Assembly: GCF_003116035.1 (NCBI RefSeq)
Contig: NZ_LGQW01000015.1
Coordinates: forward strand, 7,401,295-7,465,294
Origin: Azospirillum sp. TSH64
GTDB lineage: Bacteria; Pseudomonadota; Alphaproteobacteria; Azospirillales; Azospirillaceae
Length of the DNA stretch: 64,000 nt
Direction of reading: 5' to 3'
A program made the translations under genes and the position numbers. This document shows positions 1-10,731 of the stretch, piece after piece. How positions within the stretch are numbered: the stretch's first letter is position 1; every line of letters starts with the position of its first letter. The notes below the pieces were generated by a model, which did no database searches, had not been told where the DNA came from, and saw nothing but the letters and a program-made list of their open reading frames with translations.

Positions 1-207
1 GTGCGGGCCCCCGCCGGAACAAGTCCCGCTGTTTACCTCTGTTGCGCCGCGATGACAACCGGAGCCGAGGCCGAAGCCTCGGTCGGAGCCGAAGCCGGTC
101 GCCCGCAGGCCTATCGACGGCGTCGTGCGTCTCCCTCCTTTTCCATCTGGACTTCCTGCGCGGGCACTCCAAACTGTTGGAGAGAGGCTGCACGGGAGGG
201 TCGGTCG

Positions 208-786
208 ATGACGGACACCACGCTCGCAATCCGCCAGGCACGCGGGTCGGACGCCGCCGGCATGGCCCGCGTCCATGTGCAAAGCTGGCGCTCCACCTAT
301 CCCGGGCTGATCCCGGCGCAGTTCCTGGTCAACCTGTCCGAACCGGCCGCCGCCCAGCGCTGGGCAGCCATCGCCGAGACGCGCGGCCCCGGCCAGGGCG
401 CCTTCGTCGCGGTGGATGTCACCGGCCGGATCGCCGGTCCCGGCACCATCGTCGGCATCGCCTCCTTCGGCACGCGGCGGGTCACGGTGGAAGGGCATGC
501 GGGTGAGTTCCACGCGCTTTATTTGCTAGATGACGCAAAGGGTTACGGCATCGGTCGGCGGCTGATGGCGGCGATGGCCGACCGTTTCCTGGCCGCCGGC
601 ATCCGGTCCGCGGCGGTCTGGTGCCTGCGCGACAACCCGTCGCGCTGGTTCTACGAAAGGTTGGGCGGAATCAAGGTGGCGGAGCGGCCGATCCGCTTCG
701 CCGGCAGCGATCTGGTGGAAATCGCCTATGGCTGGCGCGACCTGACGCCGCTTGCACGCTTGTCGGCGGGGCCGGAGGTGCGGTAG
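208..786 (+). CDS. GNAT family N-acetyltransferase
   Basis: The 192-residue product has the GNAT fold pattern. The acetyl-CoA loop is visible as AKGYGIGRRL near residues 109-118, followed by a long helix, and FYERLGG near the C-terminus is the usual late GNAT motif. The family transfers an acetyl group from acetyl-CoA to an amine; the substrate cannot be told from the sequence. I chose the ATG at 208 because GGGAGGG at 194-200 sits 7 bases upstream. The frame is open to the window edge, but the upstream part resembles no protein. The stop is 37 bases before guaA, so the two may be cotranscribed. The family call is firm; the specific function is unknown. Confidence 0.85.
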   Translation: MTDTTLAIRQARGSDAAGMARVHVQSWRSTYPGLIPAQFLVNLSEPAAAQRWAAIAETRGPGQGAFVAVDVTGRIAGPGTIVGIASFGTRRVTVEGHAGEFHALYLLDDAKGYGIGRRLMAAMADRFLAAGIRSAAVWCLRDNPSRWFYERLGGIKVAERPIRFAGSDLVEIAYGWRDLTPLARLSAGPEVR

Positions 787-789
787 TGA

Positions 790-805
790 GGGGACTTGAG
801 TCCCC
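790..805. other. short inverted repeat between GNAT gene and guaA
   Basis: GGGGACT and AGTCCCC face each other across two bases, directly after the GNAT stop codon and 18 bases before the guaA start. It has no T-tract, so it is not a standard terminator. It could be a weak pause site, an mRNA end-protecting stem or a binding site; nothing in the sequence decides between these. Confidence 0.3.
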
Positions 806-823
806 ACGCATCAGGATTCGCCG

Positions 824-2407
<1,584 letters not shown>

Positions 2408-2440
2408 GGCGGGCGGAAACGCTTTGCCGGTGAAAGACAA

Positions 2441-2468
2441 AGGGGCGGGAAACCGCCCCTTTTCTTTT
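2441..2468. terminator. intrinsic terminator after guaA, probably bidirectional
   Basis: An 8-bp perfect stem (2441-2448 with 2453-2460) closes a GAAA tetraloop and is followed by TTTCTTTT on the plus strand. On the minus strand the same stem is followed by TTGTCTTTC, so it can also serve the convergent small gene that stops at 2486. Confidence 0.88.
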
Positions 2469-2485
2469 GCCTGCCCAGATGTCGC

Positions 2486-2704
2486 TCAAAACAGCGATTC
2501 GACCGTCTGCGTCCTGGGGCTGCGCCGCTTGCCGCGGGCTGGCTTGGGGGTGGCGGGAAGCAGGCCTTCCCTCTGCGCGCACAGGTCGTGCCAGACATGG
2601 CCCGGACGCTCCGGCGTCCAGTACATGGGTTCGCCGAGCAGCACCTCTTCGCCGCAACAGGCGCAGGGAGGGTATGGGCTGGATGTGTGTTCGGACCGGT
2701 CCAT
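2486..2704 (-). CDS. small hypothetical protein with a Cys cluster
   Basis: I do not recognise this 72-residue frame. It begins MDRSEHTSS and contains CACCGEE, with two Cys pairs in the order CxxC, then a conserved-looking segment around MYWTPERPGHVWHDLC and a basic tail (PARGKRRSPRT). The three Cys plus His-Asp-Leu-Cys could form a zinc site. It is convergent with guaA and shares the terminator. The ATG at 2704 has GGTGAG immediately upstream; a longer TTG start at 2764 is possible. The composition is coherent and the terminator arrangement supports a real gene, but it remains hypothetical. Confidence 0.55.
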   Translation of the reverse strand: MDRSEHTSSPYPPCACCGEEVLLGEPMYWTPERPGHVWHDLCAQREGLLPATPKPARGKRRSPRTQTVESLF

Positions 2705-2859
2705 CTCACCGTTATGCCAGTGGCGAGGCGATCCGTAAGTGATGCTGATCAAATCGGACCGCAAGAGTGCGAAAAAATAGCTCCGCTCACGCTGGCCCTG
2801 GTGACAGCGGCGGCCCCGCTCCCCACAGCGGGGGAACAGGACCGCGCGGCCCTATGCCG

Positions 2860-3960
2860 TCAACGCACGTCGGCCAGTGCGACGCAGGCGCGGTCGCGGC
2901 CGGCGAGGCTGCCGCAGCCGTCGGCGCGCTGGGAAACGAAGCGCATCACAACGCGCTCACCCTTGCCGACCGACTGCGGCGGCAACAGCGCCTCGGCGAC
3001 CTGGGTGGTGAATTGCGGGCTGACGCGGTGCGTCGGTGCGGGCGCGGGGTCGAGGCTGGCGACCTGCACCGGCCTCGCCGGAGCCACCGCGGGGGCGGGA
3101 GCCGGGACGGGAGCGGGTGCCGGTTCGGGCAGCGACGCCACCACCACCGGAGCCGGTGCCGGAGCGGGCGCCGGTTCTGCGAACTTCGGCTCGGCCGGGC
3201 GCGGCTCCATCCGCCGCGGCTCGACAGCGCGGGATTCGGGCGCGCGGGTTTCCGGAGCGGCGGAGGCGACGACGACCGGCGCCGGTTCCGACCGCTGCGA
3301 GGGCGCCGTCTGGCCGCCGCGCGGCTTCGGCGCGTCGTCCGGCACCACCGCGACCTCGATGGCCGAGGCGCCGGCCGCCAGCGACGGTTCGCGCGGGCCG
3401 GTGCCGCGCAGCACCGGGGTCAGCGCCGCCAGATACATCTTCGTCTCGCGCGGCAGCCGCTGCTTGCCGGCCAGATGCTGGGCGTAGCAGGCCGGGCCGC
3501 AATTGTAGGCGGCCAGGAAACCGGGGGCGCCGAACAGGTCGTACATCTCGCGCAGATAGGCGGTGCCGGCCATGATGTTCTCGTGCGGGTCGGACGGATC
3601 GGACCCCAGTCCATACTTGGCCCGCATCAGCTCGTAGGTGCCGGGCATCACCTGCATCAGGCCGATGGCCCCGGCGGAGCTGGTCAGCACCTTGCCGCTG
3701 TTGGTCGTCGCCCGGCCGTTGCTCTCGCGCATCATCACCGCGCGGATCCATTTCTCCGGCATGTCGTACCGCTGGGAAGCCTCGCGGATGTGCGGGACCC
3801 AGCGGGACAGCGGATCGTTCGGATCCGGGACATAGGCAGCGGATTCGACCGGCGGAGCCGTCTGCACCTGCGGCGCGTCGGAGGCGCAGCCGGCCAGACC
3901 GAGGGCAAGGCACAGCAGTGCTCCGGCGGCGTGGATCGTCGCGAGGTTTCGTTTGACCAC
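2860..3960 (-). CDS. lytic murein transglycosylase lipoprotein (SLT domain)
   Basis: The product is a putative outer-membrane lipoprotein that cleaves peptidoglycan glycan strands. A basic n-region is followed by LALGLAGC, a clear lipobox. The SLT domain follows with the catalytic Glu in RESNG, then GAIGLMQVMPGTY and AAYNCGP, all classical goose-lysozyme-type motifs. The C-terminal third is low-complexity Pro/Ala with repeated PAPAP and VVVAS units, probably a spacer through the periplasm, and ends in a Cys-containing segment. I prefer the GTG at 3960, which puts VKRNLA directly before the hydrophobic stretch; a TTG at 3996 is an alternative. A run of six T on the minus strand at 2772-2777 could mark termination. 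Confidence 0.88.
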   Translation of the reverse strand: MVKRNLATIHAAGALLCLALGLAGCASDAPQVQTAPPVESAAYVPDPNDPLSRWVPHIREASQRYDMPEKWIRAVMMRESNGRATTNSGKVLTSSAGAIGLMQVMPGTYELMRAKYGLGSDPSDPHENIMAGTAYLREMYDLFGAPGFLAAYNCGPACYAQHLAGKQRLPRETKMYLAALTPVLRGTGPREPSLAAGASAIEVAVVPDDAPKPRGGQTAPSQRSEPAPVVVASAAPETRAPESRAVEPRRMEPRPAEPKFAEPAPAPAPAPVVVASLPEPAPAPVPAPAPAVAPARPVQVASLDPAPAPTHRVSPQFTTQVAEALLPPQSVGKGERVVMRFVSQRADGCGSLAGRDRACVALADVR

Positions 3961-4305
3961 GAGGGGATTTCCGTGCTGTTGGCGCAGGCGGGACAAAAGA
4001 TGGATCGCTTTTCAATGTATAGCCCACGCCTGTCAAGCGACATCACGGCCGTTTCTTGAATCCTGTCCCGAAGATGCCTCAAAAATGCCCGCTTTATCCC
4101 TTGTGAAGAGGTCGGCAATTAGGATTTTGGGCAAATGTCCCTATGCCTATCTTCTCTCTCCGTCCGGACATCACCATGCCGTCACAAGGCGCGACAACGG
4201 GAACCTTGACGGAACATCCACGCCACCCCTAATGGAGGGCGCCGGCCGCCCCCTCAACCGATGCCGTTCCGATCGGACAGGCTCGGCCGAACTGGATCGA
4301 CGATC
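3961..4305. promoter_or_regulatory. divergent intergenic region with candidate promoter at 4206-4235
   Basis: This gap of about 345 bases separates the transglycosylase from the efflux operon. The best promoter-like pair on the plus strand is TTGACG at 4206-4211 and TAATGG at 4230-4235, spaced by 18 bases, which would drive the RND genes. I see no coding frame and no obvious TetR-type operator palindrome. Confidence 0.3.
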
Positions 4306-5520
4306 ATGACCGCCCCCCAACGGACCTTCCCGCCGGCCCAGCAGACACCGCAGCCGCAGATGCCGTCCCCGCCGCAGGAAGACGCCCCGCCCCGCAAGCC
4401 CCGGCGCTTCGGCCGGCTGCTGGCGATCCTGCTGGTTCTTCTTGCGGCAGGCGGCGGTATTGCCCTGTGGCGCGCCCGCAATCCGGCCCCACCCTCCCCC
4501 ACTCCGGCCGGCCAGGCGGCGGAGCGCCCGGTGGAGCTGACCGCGCTGGAGGTCACGGCCGTCGCCCCGCGCGCGCTGGCGGAGACGGTCCGGCTCAGCG
4601 GCTCCGTCTCGCCGATGGAACAGTCGGCGGTGAAGGCGGAGGTCGCCGCCCGTCTGGCCGAGGTGGCGGTGCGCGAGGGGCAGGCGGTCCGCCGCGGCGA
4701 AATGCTGGCCCGCTTCGACACGGTGGAGCTGACCGCCCGCCTCAATGAGAAGCAGGCCAACCTGGAGGGCGCGCGGGCCCAGCTGGTGCTGGCCGAAAAG
4801 ACGCTGACCAAGAACCGCACGCTGAACCGCAGCAACATCGTCTCGGACACCAGCCTGGATCAGGCCGAAAGCAGCTTCGGTTTCCAGCGCGCGCAGGTCG
4901 ATGCGCTGGCGGCGCAGGTGGAGCTGGCGCGCAAGGCCCTGCGCGACGCGGTGGTGCTCAGCCCCATCGACGGCATAGTCGCCACCCGCACCGTCAATCC
5001 CGGGGAAAACCTGGCGGTGAATGCCGCCATGTTCACCGTGGTCGACCTGTCGCGGGTCGAGGTCGAGGCGACCGTCCCGGCGGAGCAGGTGGCCCGGCTC
5101 GCCGTCGGCCAGACCGCCAGCCTGCGGGTGGAGGGTTTCGGCGAACGGGAGTTCGCCGGCAGCGTCGCCCGCATCAACCCGATGGCGCGGGCGGGATCGC
5201 GCGCCATCCCGGTCTATGTGACCATCGACAATCGCGACGGCGCGCTACGCGGCGGCATGTTCGCCAGCGGCGAGGTTCTGGTGGCGCAGGCGGCGGGCGC
5301 CATCGCCGTGCCGCCGGTCGCCATCCGCCACGACGAGCAGGGCGAGTTCGTCCTGGCGATTGCGGACGGCCGCACCGTGCGCCGCCCGGTCACGCGGGTG
5401 GCGCTGTGGGCGCGCGGCGATCTGGTGCAGGTGGACGGCCTGGCGCCGGGCGAGCGCGTCGTCACCGGCAACCTGCCCGGCCTGACCGCCGGACGCAGCG
5501 TCTCGATCACCGGCACCTGA
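4306..5520 (+). CDS. RND efflux periplasmic adaptor (membrane fusion protein)
   Basis: This 404-residue product links an inner-membrane RND pump to an outer-membrane channel. After a Pro-rich cytosolic start there is one membrane anchor at about residues 33-50 (LLAILLVLLAAGGG). Next come the first half-lipoyl strand set (AARLAEVAVREGQAVRRGE), a coiled-coil hairpin rich in Glu, Ala and Arg, the second lipoyl half (SPIDGIVATRTVNPGENL), and the beta-barrel and proximal domains ending in LPGLTAGRSVSI. The ATG at 4306 is preferred over one at 4261 because family members begin just before the anchor. The pump gene follows after 19 bases. No outer-membrane factor or regulator is adjacent. The substrate is unknown. 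Confidence 0.9.
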   Translation: MTAPQRTFPPAQQTPQPQMPSPPQEDAPPRKPRRFGRLLAILLVLLAAGGGIALWRARNPAPPSPTPAGQAAERPVELTALEVTAVAPRALAETVRLSGSVSPMEQSAVKAEVAARLAEVAVREGQAVRRGEMLARFDTVELTARLNEKQANLEGARAQLVLAEKTLTKNRTLNRSNIVSDTSLDQAESSFGFQRAQVDALAAQVELARKALRDAVVLSPIDGIVATRTVNPGENLAVNAAMFTVVDLSRVEVEATVPAEQVARLAVGQTASLRVEGFGEREFAGSVARINPMARAGSRAIPVYVTIDNRDGALRGGMFASGEVLVAQAAGAIAVPPVAIRHDEQGEFVLAIADGRTVRRPVTRVALWARGDLVQVDGLAPGERVVTGNLPGLTAGRSVSITGT

Positions 5521-5539
5521 CCCGGACGGACCAGCAGCC

Positions 5540-8500
5540 ATGCCGATCACCCGCATCAGCGTCGACAACCCGGTCTTCGCCACCATGATGATGGTGGCGC
5601 TGATGGTGCTCGGCCTCTTCTCCTACAACCGGCTGGGCGTCGACCTGTTTCCCGACGTCGATTTCCCGGTGGTGGTGGTCAGCACCGCCTATCCCGGCGC
5701 CAGCCCGGAGACGGTGGAGACCGACATCACACGGCCCGTCGAGGATGCGATCAACACCATCGCCGGCATCAAGACGCTGACTTCGCGCTCCTACGAGGGG
5801 CAGTCGGTGGTGATCGCCGAGTTCGACCTGAAGACCTCGTCGGTCCAGGCGTTGCAGGACGTGCGCGAGAAGGTCTCGGCCATCCGCGCCAGCTTCCGCG
5901 ACGAGGTGAAGGATCCGCAGATCACCCGCTTCAACCCGGACGACCAGCCGATCCTGTCCATCGCCGTCACCTCCGACCTGCGGTCCTTGCGCGACCTCAC
6001 CACGCTGACCGACCAGATCATCCTGAAGCGCTTGCAGAATGTCCGCGGCGTCGGCAAGGCCACCATCGCCGGCGGGGTCAAGCGGCAGATCCTGATCCGC
6101 CTGAAGCCGGAAAAGCTGGAAGCACTCAACGTCGGCGTCGACGAGGTGATCGCCACCGTCACCAGCGAGAACCAGGACGTGCCCGCCGGCACCGTCTCCG
6201 GCCAGGGACGGGAGCGGGTGGTGCAGGTGGAGGGGCGCGTGCGCAACCCGCGCGACCTGCTGGACCTGATCGTCGCGCGGCGCGGCAACAGCCCGGTGCG
6301 CCTCTCCCAGGTCGCCGAGGTGATCGACGGGCAGGAGGAACAGGATTCCGCCGCGCTGCTGAACGGCAACCCGGCGCTGGCGGTCGATGTGGTGAAGGTC
6401 CAGGGCGCCAACACGGTGGAGGTCGCCCGCGGCCTGCATGCGGCGATCCAGGATCTGCGGACCAACGGCTCGCTGCCGGCGGACGTGACGCTGGCGGTGG
6501 TGCGCGACAGCTCGCGCGGCATCACCAATTCGCTCAGCAACGTGCAGGAGACGCTGGTCGAGGGCGGCATCCTGACCATCCTGATCGTCATGGTGTTCCT
6601 GGGGTCCTGGCGCAGCACGGTCATCACCGCGCTGACCCTGCCGGTCGCCGTGCTCGGCACCTTCGGCATGCTGGCCGCCATGGGCTTCACGCTGAACATG
6701 ATGACGCTGATGGCGCTGTCGCTGGCCATCGGCATCCTGATCGACGACGCCATCGTCGTGCGCGAGAACATCATGCGCCACCTCGCCCGCGGCCAGGGCC
6801 ACCGTCAGGCGGCACTCGACGGCACGGCGGAGATCGGGCTGGCGGTGCTGGCGACCACGCTGACCATCGTCGCGGTGTTCCTGCCGGTCGCCTTCATGGG
6901 CGGCATCATCGGCCGCTTCTTCCTGCAATTCGGCATCACCGTCTCGGCGGCGGTGCTGATCTCGCTGTTCGTGTCCTTCACGCTCGACCCCATGCTGTCC
7001 AGCATCTGGTACGACCCGGCCGCCCATGGCCGCCACGGCCGCTCGATCTTCGGCCGCTTCGCGGCATGGTTCGAGCGCGGGTTCGACAGTGTCTCGCACG
7101 GCTATGGCCGGCTGCTGCGCTGGGGCCTGCGCCGGCGCTGGATTGTCGTGATCGTAGCGCTGGCGATCTTCTTCGGCAGCTTCCTGCTGGTGCCGCGCAT
7201 CGGCGTGGAGTTCGTCCCCGCCGCCGACCTCGGCGAGCAGATCGTCGAGGTGGAATCCCCCGTCGGCTCGTCGCTCGCCACCACCACCGCCAAGACCCGC
7301 CAAGTCGAGGCGGCGATCCGCGAGTTCCCGGAGATCGCCTACACCTACAGCACGGTCAACACCGGGGTCTCCATCGGCCACAACCGCGGCAGCATCTATC
7401 TGCGCTACACCCCCATCGACCAGCGCAAGCGCTCGCCCAACGACCTGGCCCCGCTGCTGCGGCAACGTCTGTCGGCGATCCCCGGCGTCACCATCGGCAT
7501 CGCCATCCCCGGCGTCGGCGGCGTGCAGAAGCAGATCCAGGTTTCGGTCCAGGGCCGCGACATCGCCGAGCTGGACCGGCTGTCGCAGACCGTGATCGGC
7601 GCCATGCGCGCCATCCCCGGCTTCGTCGATGTCGACAGCACGCTGAAGGCGGCCAAGCCGACGCTGGCGGTCCGACTGGAGCGCGACCTCGCCAGCGACC
7701 TTGGCATCGGCACCGCCAAGGTGGCCGACACGCTGCGCCCGCTGTTCGCCGGCGACACGGTGTCGAGTTGGAAGGCGCCGGACGGCGAGAGCTACGACGT
7801 GCTGGTCCGCCTGCCCGAAGGCGACCGCGCCGGCCGCGCCGACCTCGACCGCATTTATTTCTCCGGCGGGGTCGATGCCAACGGCACGCCGCGCATGATC
7901 CCGCTGTCCCAGGTGGCGGAGGTGGTGACGACGCTCGGCGCCTCGCAAATCAACCGGCGCGATTTGCAGCGCGAGGTGAATGTCCAGGCCAACGTCCAGG
8001 GCCGCGCCGCCGGCGATGCCGGCCGCGACCTCCAGGCGGCGCTGGCGAAGATCGAGCTGCCGCCCGGCTACCGCATCGTCTTCGGCGGCTCGACCAAGGA
8101 CATCGCCGAGACCAGCGGCTATGCCATGCAGGCCCTGGCGCTCGCCGTCATCCTGATTTACCTGATCCTCGCCTCGCAGTTCGGCAGCTTCCTGCAACCG
8201 CTCGCCATCATGGCCTCGCTGCCGCTGTCGCTGGTCGGCGTCTTCCTGGGGCTGCTGGCGGCGGGATCGACGCTGAACATCTTCAGCGCCATCGGCTTCA
8301 TCATGCTGATGGGGCTGGTGACCAAGAACGCCATCCTGCTGGTCGATTTCGCCAATCAGGCGCGCAAGCGCGGCGCCGGCCTGCACGACGCGCTGGTGGA
8401 GGCCGGCATCATCCGCCTGCGCCCCATCGTGATGACCACCGCCGCGATGATCTTCGGCATGCTGCCGCTGGCGCTCGGCATCGGCGAGGGCGCGCAGCAG

Positions 8501-8665
8501 CGCGCGCCGATGGCCCATGCGGTGATCGGCGGGTTGTTGTCCTCCACCATCCTGACGCTGCTGGTGGTGCCGGTGGCGCTGACCTATCTCGACGGGCTGT
8601 CGCGCCGGATGAAGCGCTGGTTCGCCCACAGCGATCCAGACGCCCAACAGCATCCGGCAGAGTGA
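5540..8665 (+). CDS. RND family efflux pump permease (AcrB/MexB-like)
   Basis: The 1041-residue product has the duplicated RND architecture. There is a first membrane helix near residue 12, a large periplasmic loop, a block of helices, a second helix near residue 535, a second periplasmic loop and a final helix block. The proton-relay helix carries an Asp pair in ILIDDAIVVREN, and the late GLVTKNAILLVDFANQ motif is typical of hydrophobe/amphiphile exporters. It would export drugs or hydrophobic compounds using the proton gradient together with the upstream adaptor. Its stop is 3 bases from the stop of the convergent patatin gene, leaving no room for a terminator. Confidence 0.95.
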   Translation: MPITRISVDNPVFATMMMVALMVLGLFSYNRLGVDLFPDVDFPVVVVSTAYPGASPETVETDITRPVEDAINTIAGIKTLTSRSYEGQSVVIAEFDLKTSSVQALQDVREKVSAIRASFRDEVKDPQITRFNPDDQPILSIAVTSDLRSLRDLTTLTDQIILKRLQNVRGVGKATIAGGVKRQILIRLKPEKLEALNVGVDEVIATVTSENQDVPAGTVSGQGRERVVQVEGRVRNPRDLLDLIVARRGNSPVRLSQVAEVIDGQEEQDSAALLNGNPALAVDVVKVQGANTVEVARGLHAAIQDLRTNGSLPADVTLAVVRDSSRGITNSLSNVQETLVEGGILTILIVMVFLGSWRSTVITALTLPVAVLGTFGMLAAMGFTLNMMTLMALSLAIGILIDDAIVVRENIMRHLARGQGHRQAALDGTAEIGLAVLATTLTIVAVFLPVAFMGGIIGRFFLQFGITVSAAVLISLFVSFTLDPMLSSIWYDPAAHGRHGRSIFGRFAAWFERGFDSVSHGYGRLLRWGLRRRWIVVIVALAIFFGSFLLVPRIGVEFVPAADLGEQIVEVESPVGSSLATTTAKTRQVEAAIREFPEIAYTYSTVNTGVSIGHNRGSIYLRYTPIDQRKRSPNDLAPLLRQRLSAIPGVTIGIAIPGVGGVQKQIQVSVQGRDIAELDRLSQTVIGAMRAIPGFVDVDSTLKAAKPTLAVRLERDLASDLGIGTAKVADTLRPLFAGDTVSSWKAPDGESYDVLVRLPEGDRAGRADLDRIYFSGGVDANGTPRMIPLSQVAEVVTTLGASQINRRDLQREVNVQANVQGRAAGDAGRDLQAALAKIELPPGYRIVFGGSTKDIAETSGYAMQALALAVILIYLILASQFGSFLQPLAIMASLPLSLVGVFLGLLAAGSTLNIFSAIGFIMLMGLVTKNAILLVDFANQARKRGAGLHDALVEAGIIRLRPIVMTTAAMIFGMLPLALGIGEGAQQRAPMAHAVIGGLLSSTILTLLVVPVALTYLDGLSRRMKRWFAHSDPDAQQHPAE

Positions 8666-8668
8666 GGG

Positions 8669-9751
8669 TCAGGCCAGGGCCGGGGTCCGCACCGAGCTGC
8701 CAACGCCGACGGCCCGCATGTTCTCCTCGACCCAGCGCCCCGCCGCCTCGCGCCCGGCGTCGCGCAGCCAGTTGAGGAAGCTCCAGTCGGTCATCAGCTT
8801 TGAATAGAGCCCCAGATCCTGGAGATGCTCGTCGGCGCCGATCATGTGCAGGCGCGGGGCGTCGCCGCGGGCGGACAGGCAGCGCATCTCCTGCAACAGG
8901 GCGGCGTTGAAGGTGATCTGGTTGAGGCGGGCGGCGATGCCGGCCGGATCCTCCGGCGTGGTGGCGCAGGTGAAGGGGTTGATCGTCACCACCAGCAGGT
9001 CTGCGCCGGGACAGGCCGCCGCCAGCGGCGACAGCGGCGGGTTGGCGAGATAGCCGCCATCCCAATAATCCTGGCCGTCGATCCGCACCGCGCGGAACAG
9101 GCTGGGCAGGCAGGCCGAGGCCAGCAGGTGATCGACCTCCAGCTCCGTCTCGTCGAACAGCCGCAGGGCTCCGGTCCGCACAGTGGTGGCGCTGACGAAC
9201 AGCCGCAGCCCGCTCCGCCGGATCAGCTCCGGTTCGACCATCTCGGCCAGCAGGCCGCGCAGCGGGTGGAAATCCGCCGATTGGGTCCGATAGGGGCTGA
9301 CCCAGCGCCGTGCCCAATCGACCATATGGGTTCCCGGCGCGTGATCGACATTCCAGCGGCCGAGCAGCCGGTCGGTCACGCTCGGCCGGATCGGCCCCAG
9401 CCGCCCGGCGGCGCTGACCCGCTCCCAGAAAGTCGCCAGCTCGGCCCGCGCCCCGATACACCCGCCCCGTGCCCAGCCCTGGGCCAGCATGGCGGCGTTC
9501 ATCGCCCCGGCGCTGGCCCCGCTGACCCCGACCAGCCGGATGTCCTCCTCCAGCAGCCGGTCGAGCACGCCCCAAGTGAAGGCGCCATGCGCACCGCCGC
9601 CCTGCAAGGCCAGCGCCAGCGTTGGCCTGGGCGGCGGCAGGGCCAGAAGAGGGTCCGGCCCCGACAGTTCCAACGGTTCCGCAGGGCAGGCGGGCGGCAC
9701 AGGCGTCGCCTTGCCGCACACACGGTTCCACAGCTCTCGGATCATCGTCAT
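8669..9751 (-). CDS. patatin-like phospholipase
   Basis: This is a 360-residue Ser-Asp dyad lipid acyl hydrolase of the patatin family. The oxyanion hole is GGGAHG, the nucleophile elbow is GASAG in VSGASAGAMNAAML, and the Asp lies in DYWDGGYLANPPL. No signal peptide is seen, so it is probably cytosolic or membrane-peripheral. I chose ATG 9751 because GGAGA lies about 10 bases upstream; a GTG at 9760 would add three residues. It is convergent with the RND pump and divergent from the RNA methyltransferase. Confidence 0.9.
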   Translation of the reverse strand: MTMIRELWNRVCGKATPVPPACPAEPLELSGPDPLLALPPPRPTLALALQGGGAHGAFTWGVLDRLLEEDIRLVGVSGASAGAMNAAMLAQGWARGGCIGARAELATFWERVSAAGRLGPIRPSVTDRLLGRWNVDHAPGTHMVDWARRWVSPYRTQSADFHPLRGLLAEMVEPELIRRSGLRLFVSATTVRTGALRLFDETELEVDHLLASACLPSLFRAVRIDGQDYWDGGYLANPPLSPLAAACPGADLLVVTINPFTCATTPEDPAGIAARLNQITFNAALLQEMRCLSARGDAPRLHMIGADEHLQDLGLYSKLMTDWSFLNWLRDAGREAAGRWVEENMRAVGVGSSVRTPALA

Positions 9752-9909
9752 GGCCGGCACGTCTCCAAATGCTTATGCTGCACCGCAACATGAGCAGGGA
9801 CTTCCGCATCGGCAAGGGGGTATGCCCATGGAGGCAGGCAGGGAACGGCATTGGAAAGCCGCGCCCACATGCACTAAGTAGGCGGACACCCCAGACGCCG
9901 AGCCGCCCC

Positions 9910-10731
9910 TTGCCCACCCCGCCCTATCAGGTCATCCCGATCACCGACCCCGAAGACCCGCGCATCGAGCCTTACCGCGATGTCCGCGAGCGCGATCTCG
10001 TCGGCCGTGACGGGCTGTTCATCGCCGAAGGGGCGGTGGTGGTGCGCAGCCTCGTGCAATCCACCCGCTACCGGGCCCGCTCGCTGCTGATCGCCGAAAA
10101 GCGGCTGGAGGCGCTGGCGCCGATGCTGGCGGCCCTTTCGCCCGAAACGCCGGTCTATACCGCCACCCAGCCCGTGCTGGACCGCATCGCCGGCTTCCCC
10201 CTGCATCGCGGCATCCTGGCGGTGGGGGAAAAGACCGGTGTCCCGAGCGTCGCCGACCTGCTGGGTGCCTGCGGGCCGATTTCCCGTGTCGTCATGCTGT
10301 TCGGCATCGGCAACCACGACAATATGGGCGGCATCTTCCGCAACGCCGCCGCCTTCGGCGCCGATGCGGTGATCCTCGATCCCGGCTGCTGCGACCCGCT
10401 CTACCGCAAGGCGATCCGCGTTTCGGTGGGGGCGACCCTGCTGGTGCCGACGGCCAAGCTCGCCGCGGACGAGGATCCGCTCGCCCTGCTCGACCGCTTC
10501 GGCTTCGAGGCGGTGGCGCTCAGCCCCGCCGGTGCCGAGACGCTGGCCGCCCTGACGCCGCCGCGCCGTGCCGCCCTGCTGTTCGGCTCTGAAGGGCCGG
10601 GCCTGCCGCCCGCCCTGCTGGCCCGCGCCCGCAGCGTGCGCATCCCGATGGCCGGCGACTTCGATTCCCTCAACGTGGCGACCACCAGCGGCATCGTGCT
10701 GCACCACATCGCGTCCGGACAGGTGCCATGA
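9910..10731 (+). CDS. TrmH/SpoU family RNA methyltransferase
   Basis: This is a 2'-O-ribose methyltransferase of the SPOUT class that uses S-adenosylmethionine on tRNA or rRNA. All three motifs are present: NHDNMGGIFRNAAAFGAD, LFGSEGPGLP and RIPMAGDFDSLNVATTSG, the last with the invariant SLN. An N-terminal substrate-binding segment (RERDLVGRDGLFIAEG) is also typical. No ATG lies at a sensible position. I propose the TTG at 9910, which puts residues PTPPYQVIPI at the start; the frame extends further upstream but overlaps the patatin promoter region. The stop overlaps the next gene's start as ATGA (10728-10731), so the helicase is probably translationally coupled. Confidence 0.88.
   Translation: MPTPPYQVIPITDPEDPRIEPYRDVRERDLVGRDGLFIAEGAVVVRSLVQSTRYRARSLLIAEKRLEALAPMLAALSPETPVYTATQPVLDRIAGFPLHRGILAVGEKTGVPSVADLLGACGPISRVVMLFGIGNHDNMGGIFRNAAAFGADAVILDPGCCDPLYRKAIRVSVGATLLVPTAKLAADEDPLALLDRFGFEAVALSPAGAETLAALTPPRRAALLFGSEGPGLPPALLARARSVRIPMAGDFDSLNVATTSGIVLHHIASGQVP

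Noticed and set aside
2814..2833. CCCCGCT/AGCGGGG hairpin after the transglycosylase gene
   Set aside because: The stem is only 7 bp and has no adjacent U-tract on the minus strand, so it is not listed as a terminator.
5507..8653. 1048-codon open frame on the minus strand
   Set aside because: It is antisense to the RND pump and has the composition of a GC-rich shadow with no domain.
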